This document shows positions 54,121 through 63,882 of a DNA stretch of 64,000 nucleotides, piece after piece (the first letter of the stretch is position 1; each line of letters opens with the position of its first letter). Position numbers and translations under genes: made by a program. The stretch spans positions 1 through 64,000 of the forward strand of contig CALUIS010000002.1 of NCBI GenBank assembly GCA_944320765.1, given 5' to 3'. Under the pieces are notes generated by a model. The model saw only the letters and a list, made by a program, of their open reading frames with translations, was not told the origin of the DNA and did not search any database. Source of the stretch: an uncultured Paraprevotella sp. (lineage in GTDB: Bacteria > Bacteroidota > Bacteroidia > Bacteroidales > Bacteroidaceae).

Positions 54121-57100
54121 ATGCGGTGGACGCGGACAAGCGGGAAACGGGTGTCCGGCAGCGGACCGGCACGGAAGAAAAGGACACTTTTTTTCGGAGT
54201 GGTGCTGTGCTTCCTGGCGGTTCTGGCTGCTGCGGGCATAGCCGGACGGCAGTGTCATTCCCGTTCCGATGCCGTGGTGGCGATGAAGGTGGATTCCTTG
54301 AACACGCGGGCCTACCAGCTTCGTTACGACCGCCCGGACAGTGCGTCTCTCTTGGCCGGGGAGGCGTACCGGCTGTCACAGGGATATCCCGACGGGCGGA
54401 GCGAGGCTTTGTGCCATCTGATGTATCTCTGCTTCCTCCGCATGGACTATGCGGGCGAGCGTGAGCTTTACGGACAGCTGCAGGCTTCCTGCGACAACCA
54501 GATAGAACTGCTGGTGGGCGAGGTGAACATGATGATGGTTTGCCAAAGGGCCGCGCAGAACCGTTTGTTTTATGATTATTACAACCGTGCCGTGGAACGC
54601 ATCCGCCGTATCATGGAGGAATATGACGACGTGGCGGGACGCGACAAGAGCCGGTTGGAATATGCGTTGGTGGAGTTCAGGTTGACATCCGCGACGAACT
54701 GCCTGAACCTGATGCAGGCGGAAGAGGCGGAAGAAGAGCTTGCGGGAATAGACGTTGACGGATATATCCGGCAAGACGATGCCCTGCGGGCTTATTACTA
54801 TTACCTGAAGGGGCTTGTGGCCTTGAACAGCCCCGGCGGGGAGCGTCTGGCCGAAGCGTTCGACTTCCTGTTGCGGGCCTATACGCTTGCGGAACGTACC
54901 GGGAGCGTTTATTTCAGGGCCAAGGCGGGACTGGAGCTTTCCAAAATGTTTGCCCGTTCCGGGGTTTATGACAGCTTGCGGACAGAACGGGCGATGGAGC
55001 TGGATTATCTCCGGCATTCTTCCTTTCCGGAGGATGGCGCCGTCACTGTCCCGTCCCTGGCGCTTGCCGGGGCGTTGGCGCGGCAGTCCCTGGCGGACGC
55101 GGATTCCTGCAGGAGCCTGATGCTGGAAGTGGACGCATACCGGGCGTTGGGGATGGTCTTGTTCGCCGGAGGGGAATACCAAAAGGCGTTGGAAGCCTTG
55201 GAAGAAGCTTTGGATTGCCTGAATGTGCATCATCAGACCTATTATTCAGGCAGCGGACGGCTCAAAGTGTACGGCCATCCGGATGTCCGGGCCGTGGACA
55301 TGGAATGGGCGCAGGATGCCGATGTGCAGACCCTTCCGATTTGCCTGGCCTATATCCGCGAAAGCCTGAGCGTCACTTTCGCCGCCTTGGGCGACAAGCA
55401 GAAGTCGGACTACAACCGCAATCTTTATCTGGACCTGATGGACTTCAGCCGTCAGGACAAGTCGCTCGAAAGCCGGGCGGACATCGTGGCCCGCGACAAC
55501 CAGATGCTTCATACCCTTTCGGTGGCGGTCATCCTCTCGGCTTTGGGCTTGTGCCTTTTCCTCTTCGCCTACGCGCGCAAATGGAGGCAGCGGAACATCC
55601 GCCAGCTGGCTTTGCTGAAGGAGCTGTCCGAATGGTTCATGGACGTGGCGTCCGGGGCGAGGGGCGGCGACATGGAGAAAGTCTTTGACGCTTATCCCTG
55701 GATGCAAAAGGAGAAGCGGATTCTGGGCGGGATTCTCCGCCCGTACGTGGACTGGACGGAAAAGAACCGGGACCTTTCGGGGCAAATGGACGAGGAGCGG
55801 CTGATGCTTTATGAGGATTGCCGGCGGAACGAACGGCAAATAGCCCAGGAGAAACGGAGGAATGTGTCCAAACGTGCCAAAGTGTCGCTGGTACATGCCA
55901 TAGTCCCGTTCATCGACCGTATGCTCTACACCGTGCGCCGGATGGAGAAAAAAGGAGACGGCGCGGAGGGATGGCTGTATGTGGGTGAGCTGGCGGGCGA
56001 AATCAACCGCTATAACCAAGTGCTGACCGAGTGGATCAGGATGAACCGCGGCGAGCTGGAACTGACGGTGGAAAGTTTCCCGTTGCAGCCCCTGTTCAGC
56101 TTGTTGGAAAAGGGAGAGTATAATTTCCGGCGGGCGGGAATCGGCTTCCGGGTGGAGAAGACAGACTTGTGGGTGAAGGCCGACAAGGCCTTGACGTTTT
56201 TTATGCTGAACACGTTGGTGGACAACGCCCGCAAGTTCACGCCCTCCGGCGGACAGGTGGAGGTGCGGGCCGCGGATGTGGGCGATGCCGTGGAGCTGGC
56301 GGTGTCCGACACGGGATGCGGCCTTTCCGCCTCGGACGTGGAACTGATCCTTTCTTCCAAAGTGTATGACGCCCGTCGTATCGGAGAAACGTCCCCTGAG
56401 GCACGGACGGGCAAAGGCGGCGGGTTCGGGCTGATGAATTGCAAAGGTATCATCGAGAAATACCGCAGGACGGGAGATTTGTTCGAGGTATGCCGTTTCG
56501 ACATCCAGAGCGAGAAACACCGCGGGAGCCGCTTCTCTTTCCGCCTGCCCAAAGGAATGGCGCGCACGGCTCCGGCGGTCCTGTGGTGCGTGGCCTGCTG
56601 GCTGCCGGTCCCCGCATGGTCCTCCAGTGCTGCCGGACTGTCGGACACAGGGCTGGTCGAGGAGGCCGCGCGTTATGCGGATTCGGTGTATTTCGCCAAT
56701 GTACGTGGAGATTACGCCTGTGCCTTCAGTTGGGCCGACTCCGCTTTCGGATGCATCAATTCTTATTATGAGGGCTGCCTTCCGGACACCTTGCGCAACC
56801 GCAAGCTGACCGTGCGGGCCGGCGGGCCGGAAGAACTGGAATGGTGGCGTGCGGGAGTGGAGGCGGACTATTATCTGTTCATGGGACTCCGGAACGAGCT
56901 GGCGGTGGCGGCCCTGGCCCTGCATGACTGGGAAGCGTATGAATTCAACAACCGTCAGTTTTCCTATCTTTACAGGCTGGTTTCCAAAGATGACTCCCTG
57001 GAACGGTTCTATGCCCGGCAAAGGGAGATAAAGGCCGGGCTTTCGGTCAGCCTGGTGCTTTTGGTACTGATGCTTCTGGCATCCCTTGTCGTGGCATATA

Positions 57101-58350
57101 CCGTCTATTTCCGGCGCAGGATTCTTTTCCGCTTCAATGCCATGCAAGTGCTGGAGGCGAACCATGCCATGCTGGGCGTGGCGGAGTCGCAGGGACCGTC
57201 TGCCGGCACGGAGGAACTGGTGGGGCGGATGCTTGCCGTGGTGTTCTCTTGCCTGGAAGAGCTGCATGAGACATACGGCGTGCGGTTGTGGCTGTGCCGG
57301 ACGGACGGCACGAGGGCCGTCTCCCATGCCTTGGGGGGAGCGGCTTACGGGATGGTCACGGAGTCCTTGCTCGAAAGGGCATACCGGCAGGGGGAGCCGG
57401 TGTTTGACGGAGAGTCCAACACGCAGGCTTATCCTTTGACGCTCCGGACGAAAAACGGCGGAAAGGTCTGCATCGGGGCGATTGCCGTAAATTACGGAAG
57501 CTACGGGATGCAGCGTGAGGATTTCATTTTCGAGGGATTCATCGTGAATTACCTCTCTATCTTGCTATACGAATCCGTGGTGCAACGGGGAAAGGAACGG
57601 GAAACGGTGGAACGTGCCGGAAACGAGAGGCAAAGGGCCTTGTATGAACTGGCGCGCCTGAGGGTGCAGAACCAGATCCTGGACAACTGCCTGTCCGCCA
57701 TCAAGCATGAGACCATGTATTATCCCAGCCGCATCAGGCAGATGCTCCGCAGCCTGGACGGGGAGGGGGACGCTCCTGCGAGGAGGGAGAAAGTGCATGC
57801 GCTTAAAGAACTGGTGGAGTATTACAAGGAGATTTACACCTTGCTGGTCGCGCAGGCCGACCGGCAGGTGGATGCAGTGTACTTCAAGGGGGAGAAGATT
57901 CCGCTCAGGGAGGTCACGGGAAGATGGCTGGAGGATACCGGACGGAGAGTCGGGAAAGGCGGCGGGCTGACGGAGTTTGCCGTGGAGGACAATGCCGGCG
58001 GGGAGGTCTTTCTGTACGCGGATGTCGCGTTGCTCCATTTCCTGCTGGATGTGCTGACGAAAGAATGGCTGGCCCGTATGCAGGGGCGTGCCGGAAGCGT
58101 GTTGAGGCTGGAGGCGGCGGAAGAGGGCCGTTTCATACGCCTGTCCTTGTCCTCTTCCGTCGCCATTTACACGGAGGAGGAGGTCAGGGAGATTTTCACT
58201 CCCGACGCCTCCCGCTATGTTTATCTGTTATGCAAGGAAATCGTGCGTGAGACAGACAAGTTGAATAATTACTGCGGTTGCCGTATCGAGATGGAGTCCC
58301 TGCCGGACGCGGGGTGCCGGATAGGGTTCACCGTGCCAAAATATGAATGA
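54121..58350 (+). CDS. Double sensor histidine kinase (DUF5112/DUF5113 type), 1409 aa
   Basis: Two sensor-kinase units in one chain. Unit 1: TM at about 22-42, a TPR-like periplasmic sensor to about 460, TM near 464-484, a DHp-like helix with probable H591 (KVSLVHAIVPFI), and a full HATPase (N-box LNTLVDNARKF near 697, DTGCGLS near 730, GKGGGFGLMN near 763). Unit 2 begins with a signal-like stretch at about 812-835 (APAVLWCVACWLPVPAW), a second extracytoplasmic region, TM near 972-997, a GAF-like region, a helix with AIKHETMYYPSRI (H near 1195), and a degenerate ATPase end lacking clear G1/G2 boxes. Phospho-transfer to the coupled regulator is inferred. ATG 54121 is chosen over GTG 54115. Confidence 0.82.
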   Translation: MRWTRTSGKRVSGSGPARKKRTLFFGVVLCFLAVLAAAGIAGRQCHSRSDAVVAMKVDSLNTRAYQLRYDRPDSASLLAGEAYRLSQGYPDGRSEALCHLMYLCFLRMDYAGERELYGQLQASCDNQIELLVGEVNMMMVCQRAAQNRLFYDYYNRAVERIRRIMEEYDDVAGRDKSRLEYALVEFRLTSATNCLNLMQAEEAEEELAGIDVDGYIRQDDALRAYYYYLKGLVALNSPGGERLAEAFDFLLRAYTLAERTGSVYFRAKAGLELSKMFARSGVYDSLRTERAMELDYLRHSSFPEDGAVTVPSLALAGALARQSLADADSCRSLMLEVDAYRALGMVLFAGGEYQKALEALEEALDCLNVHHQTYYSGSGRLKVYGHPDVRAVDMEWAQDADVQTLPICLAYIRESLSVTFAALGDKQKSDYNRNLYLDLMDFSRQDKSLESRADIVARDNQMLHTLSVAVILSALGLCLFLFAYARKWRQRNIRQLALLKELSEWFMDVASGARGGDMEKVFDAYPWMQKEKRILGGILRPYVDWTEKNRDLSGQMDEERLMLYEDCRRNERQIAQEKRRNVSKRAKVSLVHAIVPFIDRMLYTVRRMEKKGDGAEGWLYVGELAGEINRYNQVLTEWIRMNRGELELTVESFPLQPLFSLLEKGEYNFRRAGIGFRVEKTDLWVKADKALTFFMLNTLVDNARKFTPSGGQVEVRAADVGDAVELAVSDTGCGLSASDVELILSSKVYDARRIGETSPEARTGKGGGFGLMNCKGIIEKYRRTGDLFEVCRFDIQSEKHRGSRFSFRLPKGMARTAPAVLWCVACWLPVPAWSSSAAGLSDTGLVEEAARYADSVYFANVRGDYACAFSWADSAFGCINSYYEGCLPDTLRNRKLTVRAGGPEELEWWRAGVEADYYLFMGLRNELAVAALALHDWEAYEFNNRQFSYLYRLVSKDDSLERFYARQREIKAGLSVSLVLLVLMLLASLVVAYTVYFRRRILFRFNAMQVLEANHAMLGVAESQGPSAGTEELVGRMLAVVFSCLEELHETYGVRLWLCRTDGTRAVSHALGGAAYGMVTESLLERAYRQGEPVFDGESNTQAYPLTLRTKNGGKVCIGAIAVNYGSYGMQREDFIFEGFIVNYLSILLYESVVQRGKERETVERAGNERQRALYELARLRVQNQILDNCLSAIKHETMYYPSRIRQMLRSLDGEGDAPARREKVHALKELVEYYKEIYTLLVAQADRQVDAVYFKGEKIPLREVTGRWLEDTGRRVGKGGGLTEFAVEDNAGGEVFLYADVALLHFLLDVLTKEWLARMQGRAGSVLRLEAAEEGRFIRLSLSSSVAIYTEEEVREIFTPDASRYVYLLCKEIVRETDKLNNYCGCRIEMESLPDAGCRIGFTVPKYE

Positions 58351-59081
58351 AGATGGGAATAAAGCCTTTTACGATTATCATTGTCGAGGATGTCAGGCTG
58401 GAACTGAAAGGGACGGAGGAGATTGTCCGTACCGAGTTGCCGGAGGCCCGTGTCATCGGGACTGCCATGAACGAGGCCGAATTTTGGAAGTTGATGGAAG
58501 TGGAGGTCCCCGACCTGCTTTTGCTGGACCTGGGGCTGGGCGGCTCCACGACCGTCGGGGTCGACATCTGCCGTAGGGTGAGACAAAAGTGTCCGGACCT
58601 GCATATCCTGATTTTCACCGGAGAGATTCTCAACGAACGCCTTTGGGTGGACGCCCTGAAGGCCGGAGCCGACGGCATCATCCTCAAGACCGGGGAACTG
58701 CTTACGCGCAATGACGTGCGCCAGGTGATGGAAGGGCGGAGATACGTCTTCAACGAGCCGGTGCTGGAAAAGATAGTGGAACGTTTCATGAAGTCGGTCG
58801 AGACGGAACGGCGCCACAAGGATGCCTTGATACGTTACGAGATTGACGAATACGATGAACGCTTCCTTCGCCATCTGGCATTGGGATACACCAAGGAGAT
58901 GATTACCAACCTCCGCGGGATGCCTTTCGGCGTGAAGAGCCTGGAGAAAAGGCAGAACGACCTTGTCGTGCGGCTGTTCGGGGCGGCAGAGAAAGGGACT
59001 GTCAACGCCACCCGTCTGGTCGTGAGAGCCTTGCAGCTGCATATTATAGATCTTGAACATCTGGAAGCGGATGAGGACTGA
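58347..59081 (+). CDS. Response regulator with LuxR-like output domain
   Basis: 244 residues. Receiver with probable D61 (DLLLLDLGLGG) and acidic pocket IIVED (11-15), lysine in DGIILKTGELL. The C-terminal part, about 175-244, looks like a LuxR/GerE-type HTH (LRHLALGYTKEMITNLRGM; VKSLEKRQNDLVVRLFG), assigned by me to the DUF5932-type regulators. Its ATG overlaps the sensor's TGA, so the two are coupled. Target genes are unknown; the adjacent membrane protein is a candidate. Confidence 0.85.
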   Translation: MKMGIKPFTIIIVEDVRLELKGTEEIVRTELPEARVIGTAMNEAEFWKLMEVEVPDLLLLDLGLGGSTTVGVDICRRVRQKCPDLHILIFTGEILNERLWVDALKAGADGIILKTGELLTRNDVRQVMEGRRYVFNEPVLEKIVERFMKSVETERRHKDALIRYEIDEYDERFLRHLALGYTKEMITNLRGMPFGVKSLEKRQNDLVVRLFGAAEKGTVNATRLVVRALQLHIIDLEHLEADED

Positions 59082-59712
59082 GGCTTTTGTCACAAGGTGC
59101 AGTACGCGGTGGGGTACAGGCTTGCTCCTCGTCCTGTTGCTGGCTCATGCGTTTGTGCCGGCCTTGGCTTGGTTGGGCAACGCTTCCGGCCAGCCGTGGG
59201 GGAATCTGTTGTCCGGCGAGGGGGTACGGTGGTATTTCCTGTATGTGGCGGAAAGCTTCCGCTCTCCGCTGATGGCCGTAGTGGTTCCGGTTGTTCTTCT
59301 GTTGGGTGCGCTGGAACGCTCCGGATTGTCGGATGTCGGCCGTGTCTGGTGGGAGAGGGGGACGCGTTCGCTTACTTACCGGCAGCGGACGGCCTGTCTC
59401 GTTTCCGGCATATTCCTGCTGTGCTATGGGACGGGGCTGTTGTTTCTGGTATATGGTCCGCATTCCGTTTTGCGTAGCGTGACGGGGGATGTCTATCCTT
59501 CTCCGTTCATTCCCGGCATCTTTCAGAACATGGCGGCCGGGATGGTGCTGGCATCTCTCCTTTATGCCGCCTTGAGCAATCATCTGCGGGGGTGGAAGGA
59601 GATTCTGTCTGTCTTGTATTGGGGCATGAGGTGCCATGCCGTGTGGCTGCTCGATGCGGTGCTGGGGACCCACCTTTATAATATGATATGTTATGTGTGG
59701 GGCGGTGTGTAG
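59071..59712 (+). CDS. Small membrane protein resembling the N-terminal part of AbgT transporters
   Basis: 213 residues with about five helices (LLLVLLLAHAFVPALAW, SPLMAVVVPVVLLLGAL, LVSGIFLLCYGTGLLFLVYG). The opening with NLLSGEGVRWYFLYVAESF and LGALERSGL resembles the first part of AbgT p-aminobenzoyl-glutamate transporters, but the protein ends too soon to be a full transporter. ATG 59071 overlaps the response-regulator stop; an in-frame TTG at 59053 is an alternative start. Role unknown, probably in the same signalling unit. Confidence 0.6.
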   Translation: MRTEAFVTRCSTRWGTGLLLVLLLAHAFVPALAWLGNASGQPWGNLLSGEGVRWYFLYVAESFRSPLMAVVVPVVLLLGALERSGLSDVGRVWWERGTRSLTYRQRTACLVSGIFLLCYGTGLLFLVYGPHSVLRSVTGDVYPSPFIPGIFQNMAAGMVLASLLYAALSNHLRGWKEILSVLYWGMRCHAVWLLDAVLGTHLYNMICYVWGGV

Positions 59713-59770
59713 GACTGCGTGTTTGCGGTTGTGATGTGGAATGGTGTATTTGAGAAGGAAAGGTAAGGTT

Positions 59771-62161
59771 ATGGCGAATGATTTTTTGGAAAAGATAGAA
59801 AGGGAACTGAACGGGGAACAGCTCCGGGCTGTCAAGTATGATGAAGGGCCGTCCTTGGTCATTGCCGGGGCGGGGTCGGGGAAGACCCGGGTGCTGACTT
59901 ACAAGATCGCGTATCTGCTGGAGCAAGGCATCAAGCCTTGGAATATTTTGGCCTTGACGTTTACGAACAAGGCGGCCCGCGAGATGAAGGAACGCATCGC
60001 CGGGTTGGTCGGGACGGAGCTGGCGGCAGGGTTGTGGATGGGTACGTTCCATTCTGTCTTTTCGCGTATCTTGCGCAGGGAAGCCGATGTACTGGGCTTC
60101 TCGTCACGCTTCACCATCTACGACCAGGCGGATTCCCGTAACCTGGTCAAGGCTATTGTCAAGGAGATGGGATTGGATGACAAAGTCTATAAGCCCTCCA
60201 CCGTGGCCGACCACATATCCCGGGCGAAGAACCGGCTTGTCCTTCCGGCTGCATATATGTCCGACCGTCAGGTGCAGATGTACGACCAATCAGCAAGAAT
60301 TCCCATGACGGGAGAAGTTTACCGCCGTTATATGGACCGCCTGCGTCAGGCTGATGCCATGGATTTCGATGATTTGTTGCTTTATACCTATCTTTTGTTG
60401 AAAGAGCATGAGGACATCCGTGTCCGTTATGCCGACAAGTTTGGTTTTGTGTTGGTGGACGAATACCAGGATACGAACTATGCGCAGCATTGCATCGTGT
60501 GGGAGTTGACCCGCACCAGACAAAAGGTGTGCGTGGTGGGGGATGACGCGCAGAGCATTTATAGCTTCCGTGGAGCCAATATCGACAATATACTTGACTT
60601 CAGTAAGATATATAATGGCGCGAGGACGTTCAAGCTGGAGCAGAACTATCGTTCGACCCAGACTATTGTTTCTGCCGCCAACAGCCTGATACGCCATAAT
60701 GACCGGCAAATCCGGAAAGACGTGTTCAGCGAGAAGGAGAAAGGCGTGCCCATCCGCGTGTATGCGGCTTACAGTGACTTGGAGGAGGCTGAAATCGTGG
60801 TGAACAAGATAGCGGAGCTGCACCGGAAGGAATCGATGGAATACGATGAGTTCGCCATCCTTTACCGCACGAACGCGCAGAGCCGCACTTTCGAGGAGGC
60901 GCTCCGCAAAAGGGGGATGCCCTATCGGATTTATGGCGGTCTGTCGTTCTACCAGCGGAAAGAGGTGAAGGACGTGATTGCCTATTGCCGCCTGGCCGTC
61001 AACCCCAATGACGAGGAGGCGTTCAAGCGGGTGGTGAACTATCCGGCCCGGGGCATCGGCCAGACCACAGTGGACAAGATCATGGCCGCAGCGTCGGGAC
61101 AAGGCGTGAGTTTGTGGAATGTGGCGGTGAATCCGGCGGAATATGCCTTGCCTGTCAACAAGGGCACACTGGCCAAGATTCAACGGTTTGCGGAGATTGT
61201 GGACGGTTTCATCGGGAAAACCTCCCGGATGGACGCGGCCTTCATGATGCAGGAGATTGTCCGCGAGAGCGGGATAGCCAAGGAAATCTACGGGGACACT
61301 TCGCCGGAGGGCATGAGCCGGCAGGAGAACCTGCAGGAACTGCTGAATGGGGCACAGGCGTTCGTGCAGGGGCGGATGGAGGAAGGGCGGACGGATGAGG
61401 TCGCCCTGGCTGATTTCCTGCAAGAGGTTTCCTTGTTGAGCGATTTGGACGAGGACGAGGGGGACGACAACCGGAAAGTGACGCTGATGACCATCCATTC
61501 GGCCAAGGGGCTGGAGTTCAAGTCCGTGTTCATCGTGGGGATGGAGGAGAACCTGTTCCCCAGCCCGATGGCGGGCGAAAGCCAGCGGGCGTTGGAGGAG
61601 GAACGCCGTCTTTTCTACGTGGCCTTGACAAGGGCCGAGAAATACTGCTTCCTGAGCTTTGCGCGCAGCCGTTTCCGTTTCGGGAAGACGGAGTTCAGCA
61701 ATCCGAGCCGTTTCCTGCAGGACATAGACCCTCGCTATGTCGTGATGGACGGGCAAGGAAGAGGGCTGTCCGCTGTCTCCGGCCGTTCGCTCCCGGATGG
61801 GGCGGAAAGGGATGGCACCGCATCCTATCGTGCGCGTTACAACCGTGCTTATGGCGTGGATCGGCCTGAACGTCCCATTCCAGCGGTGGCCCGCGTGACT
61901 GGGCTGAAGCCTTTGTCGCGGATGCGGCCGGTAAAAGGAGCAGGCAATGCATCCGCCATGGAAAAGGTGGAATCCCCATCCGGAAAGGGCGGGAGTGCCG
62001 CCTTGCAAGCCGGGACACGGATTGAACACGAACGTTTCGGGCGTGGCGTGGTGACGGCCATAGAAGGTACCGGAGAGAACATGAAGGCCACCGTGGAGTT
62101 CCAGAATACCGGGACCAAGCAGCTGCTCCTCCGTTTTGCCCGGTTCAGGGTGGTGGAGTGA
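59771..62161 (+). CDS. pcrA: UvrD/PcrA-type ATP-dependent DNA helicase
   Basis: 796 residues, superfamily 1A. Motif I GAGSGKTR (33-40), TFTNKAAREMKERI, motif II VDEYQDTNYAQH, motif III GDDAQSIYSFRGAN, motif V MTIHSAKGLEFKSVF, motif VI VALTRAEKYC, and a PcrA-like C-terminal Tudor-like end (HERFGRGVVTAIEGTGENMK). Functions in repair and in clearing RecA or transcription complexes. ATG 59771 is used rather than 30 bp upstream. Confidence 0.95.
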   Translation: MANDFLEKIERELNGEQLRAVKYDEGPSLVIAGAGSGKTRVLTYKIAYLLEQGIKPWNILALTFTNKAAREMKERIAGLVGTELAAGLWMGTFHSVFSRILRREADVLGFSSRFTIYDQADSRNLVKAIVKEMGLDDKVYKPSTVADHISRAKNRLVLPAAYMSDRQVQMYDQSARIPMTGEVYRRYMDRLRQADAMDFDDLLLYTYLLLKEHEDIRVRYADKFGFVLVDEYQDTNYAQHCIVWELTRTRQKVCVVGDDAQSIYSFRGANIDNILDFSKIYNGARTFKLEQNYRSTQTIVSAANSLIRHNDRQIRKDVFSEKEKGVPIRVYAAYSDLEEAEIVVNKIAELHRKESMEYDEFAILYRTNAQSRTFEEALRKRGMPYRIYGGLSFYQRKEVKDVIAYCRLAVNPNDEEAFKRVVNYPARGIGQTTVDKIMAAASGQGVSLWNVAVNPAEYALPVNKGTLAKIQRFAEIVDGFIGKTSRMDAAFMMQEIVRESGIAKEIYGDTSPEGMSRQENLQELLNGAQAFVQGRMEEGRTDEVALADFLQEVSLLSDLDEDEGDDNRKVTLMTIHSAKGLEFKSVFIVGMEENLFPSPMAGESQRALEEERRLFYVALTRAEKYCFLSFARSRFRFGKTEFSNPSRFLQDIDPRYVVMDGQGRGLSAVSGRSLPDGAERDGTASYRARYNRAYGVDRPERPIPAVARVTGLKPLSRMRPVKGAGNASAMEKVESPSGKGGSAALQAGTRIEHERFGRGVVTAIEGTGENMKATVEFQNTGTKQLLLRFARFRVVE

Positions 62162-62314
62162 GAAGATGGCGGCGGGCCTACGGTGAACCCTTTTGAGATG
62201 AAAGGTCGTCGTAACCGGCCATGTGTATAGGCAAGTCTTGATGGCGCGAACCTTTTTTGTTTGGATGGCGGACCCCAGGGCCATTTGGAGTGCGGCATTA
62301 TAAAAAGAAGAGAT

Positions 62315-63529
62315 ATGACCTCCATCAAATTGAAATTCCGCCCTTCCGCCTTGTCCGACGGGGGAGAAGGGACTTTGTTCTTCCAGGTGACCCGCTTTCG
62401 GGTGACGAGGACGATATGCACCGACTTCCATATACGGCAGGATGAATGGAATGCCAGGCATTCCATCGTCCGGATAACCGGAGACCCGGAGCGGCAGGAG
62501 CGGCTGCGGCTGATATCCTCTCAAGTGGAGTGGAGCCTCAAGCAGCTCATGAGGCTTGCCGTGGAGCTGGAAAAGGCTGAGATGGACTATAGTGCGGACG
62601 ACATCGTCATGGCCTATAGGAGGCTTCCGGCACTTCCAACCTGGTTCGGCTTCATCCGCGACATGATTGCGGTGAAATGCAGGGCAGGCCGGTATGGGAC
62701 AGCCAAGACTTACCGTGACGCGCTGAATAGCTTCGCGTGCTTCCGCGGAGGGCAGGACATGGCCCTTGACGCGCTGGATGCGGATACGGTAGGCTTGTAT
62801 GAGGCATGGATGAAAGGGCGCGGGTTGAAGCGGAACTCCACGTCGTGCTATCTCCGCACCCTCCGCACCCTTTACCGCAGGGCGGTCGAGAAAGGACTGG
62901 CGACAGACAAGGATATCTTCCGGCATGTGTTCACGGGTTTTGCCAAGACGCCCAAACGCGCCATCCCGTTGTCTTCTGTCCGTTCCATCCGCCGTCTCGA
63001 CCTGCCCGACGGCTCGCCCCGCGCCTTTGCCCGCGACCTGTTCCTGCTGAGCCTTTACCTGCAGGGCATGTCGTTCGTCGATTTGGCTTATCTGAGAAAA
63101 TCCGACATCCGGAACGGCTGCCTGCGCTATGACCGCAAGAAGACCCGGCAAACCTTGGACATAGCCTGGGGGGCGCCCATGCAGGCCATTGTGGACAAAT
63201 ACGCCCACCGGGCGTCGGGGCCTTACCTGCTGCCCATCATCACCCGCCAGGACGGCACGGAGAGGCACCAGTACGAGCGGGTGGAGCATAACGTCAACCG
63301 CAACCTGAAGAAAATCGGCGAGATGGCGGGCCTGCATGTCCCGCTGACCACTTACGTGGCGCGGCATACGTGGGCCAGCATGATGAGGGACATGGGCTGC
63401 GACCTTTCCACCGTAAGTGCCGGGCTGGGGCATGAGAGCCTGAAGACCACGCAAGTTTACCTGTCCGCCATCGAGACCGCAGCCGTGATGCAAGCCAACA
63501 AGAAGATGATAGGCCGGATCATGAAGTGA
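62315..63529 (+). CDS. Tyrosine recombinase of the Bacteroides invertase/integrase group
   Basis: 404 residues. Arm domain (1-100), SAM-like core-binding domain (about 105-215) and catalytic domain. K276 (RYDRKKTRQTL), R350 in YVARHTWAS, H373 in GLGHESLKTT and Y382 are present. At the first-arginine position the sequence is YLQGMSFVDLAYL, with Q250 where I expect Arg, and box II begins with Tyr instead of His. The Tyr change is usual in this group; the Gln may be a loss of activity. Relatives invert promoters or integrate elements. No obvious inverted repeats are seen in the 153-bp gap before it, only GATGGCG three times (near 62164, 62237, 62265). Confidence 0.8.
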   Translation: MTSIKLKFRPSALSDGGEGTLFFQVTRFRVTRTICTDFHIRQDEWNARHSIVRITGDPERQERLRLISSQVEWSLKQLMRLAVELEKAEMDYSADDIVMAYRRLPALPTWFGFIRDMIAVKCRAGRYGTAKTYRDALNSFACFRGGQDMALDALDADTVGLYEAWMKGRGLKRNSTSCYLRTLRTLYRRAVEKGLATDKDIFRHVFTGFAKTPKRAIPLSSVRSIRRLDLPDGSPRAFARDLFLLSLYLQGMSFVDLAYLRKSDIRNGCLRYDRKKTRQTLDIAWGAPMQAIVDKYAHRASGPYLLPIITRQDGTERHQYERVEHNVNRNLKKIGEMAGLHVPLTTYVARHTWASMMRDMGCDLSTVSAGLGHESLKTTQVYLSAIETAAVMQANKKMIGRIMK

Positions 63530-63531
63530 GG

Positions 63532-63879
63532 CTATCCTTTGACGCGGTTGTAGCCTTCCGACCGGAGCAGGGCCGCGACGCGGTCGCGCCATTCGCCTTG
63601 GATGAGGATTTCCCCGTCCTTTACCGCGCCGCCGACGCCGCATTTTGTTTTCAACAGGCGGCCTAAGGCTTTCAGGTCGTCTTCGCGCCCGACGAAACCG
63701 CCGACCACCGTGACGGTTTTTCCGCCCCGTCCCTTGCGTTCGATGGAGACATGCAGCTTCTGCTCTTCCTTGGGGAGCGTGTCCGGTTCTTCCGCACCGC
63801 CCGTGTCGAACGAAAAGTCGGGGTTGGTGGAATACACCATCCCCAACCTTGACTTCCAGTCGTTGTCGCGTGCCGCCAT
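63532..63879 (-). CDS. SUI1/YciH-type translation initiation factor homologue
   Basis: 115 residues. N-terminal 40 variable residues, then the eIF1/SUI1 fold: KLHVSIERKGRGGKTVTVVG, LKALGRLLKTKCGVGGAVKD and GEILIQGEWRDRVAALLRSE. Homologues in bacteria influence start-codon fidelity. It starts 3 bp after ettA on the same strand, so the two are co-transcribed, which fits a shared role at the ribosome. Confidence 0.92.
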   Translation of the reverse strand: MAARDNDWKSRLGMVYSTNPDFSFDTGGAEEPDTLPKEEQKLHVSIERKGRGGKTVTVVGGFVGREDDLKALGRLLKTKCGVGGAVKDGEILIQGEWRDRVAALLRSEGYNRVKG

Positions 63880-63882
63880 GCC

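Noticed and set aside
60290..63643. 1117-codon open frame on the minus strand
   Set aside because: Antisense shadow of the PcrA-type helicase and the recombinase, both of which have clear motifs; GC-rich codons keep the opposite frame open.
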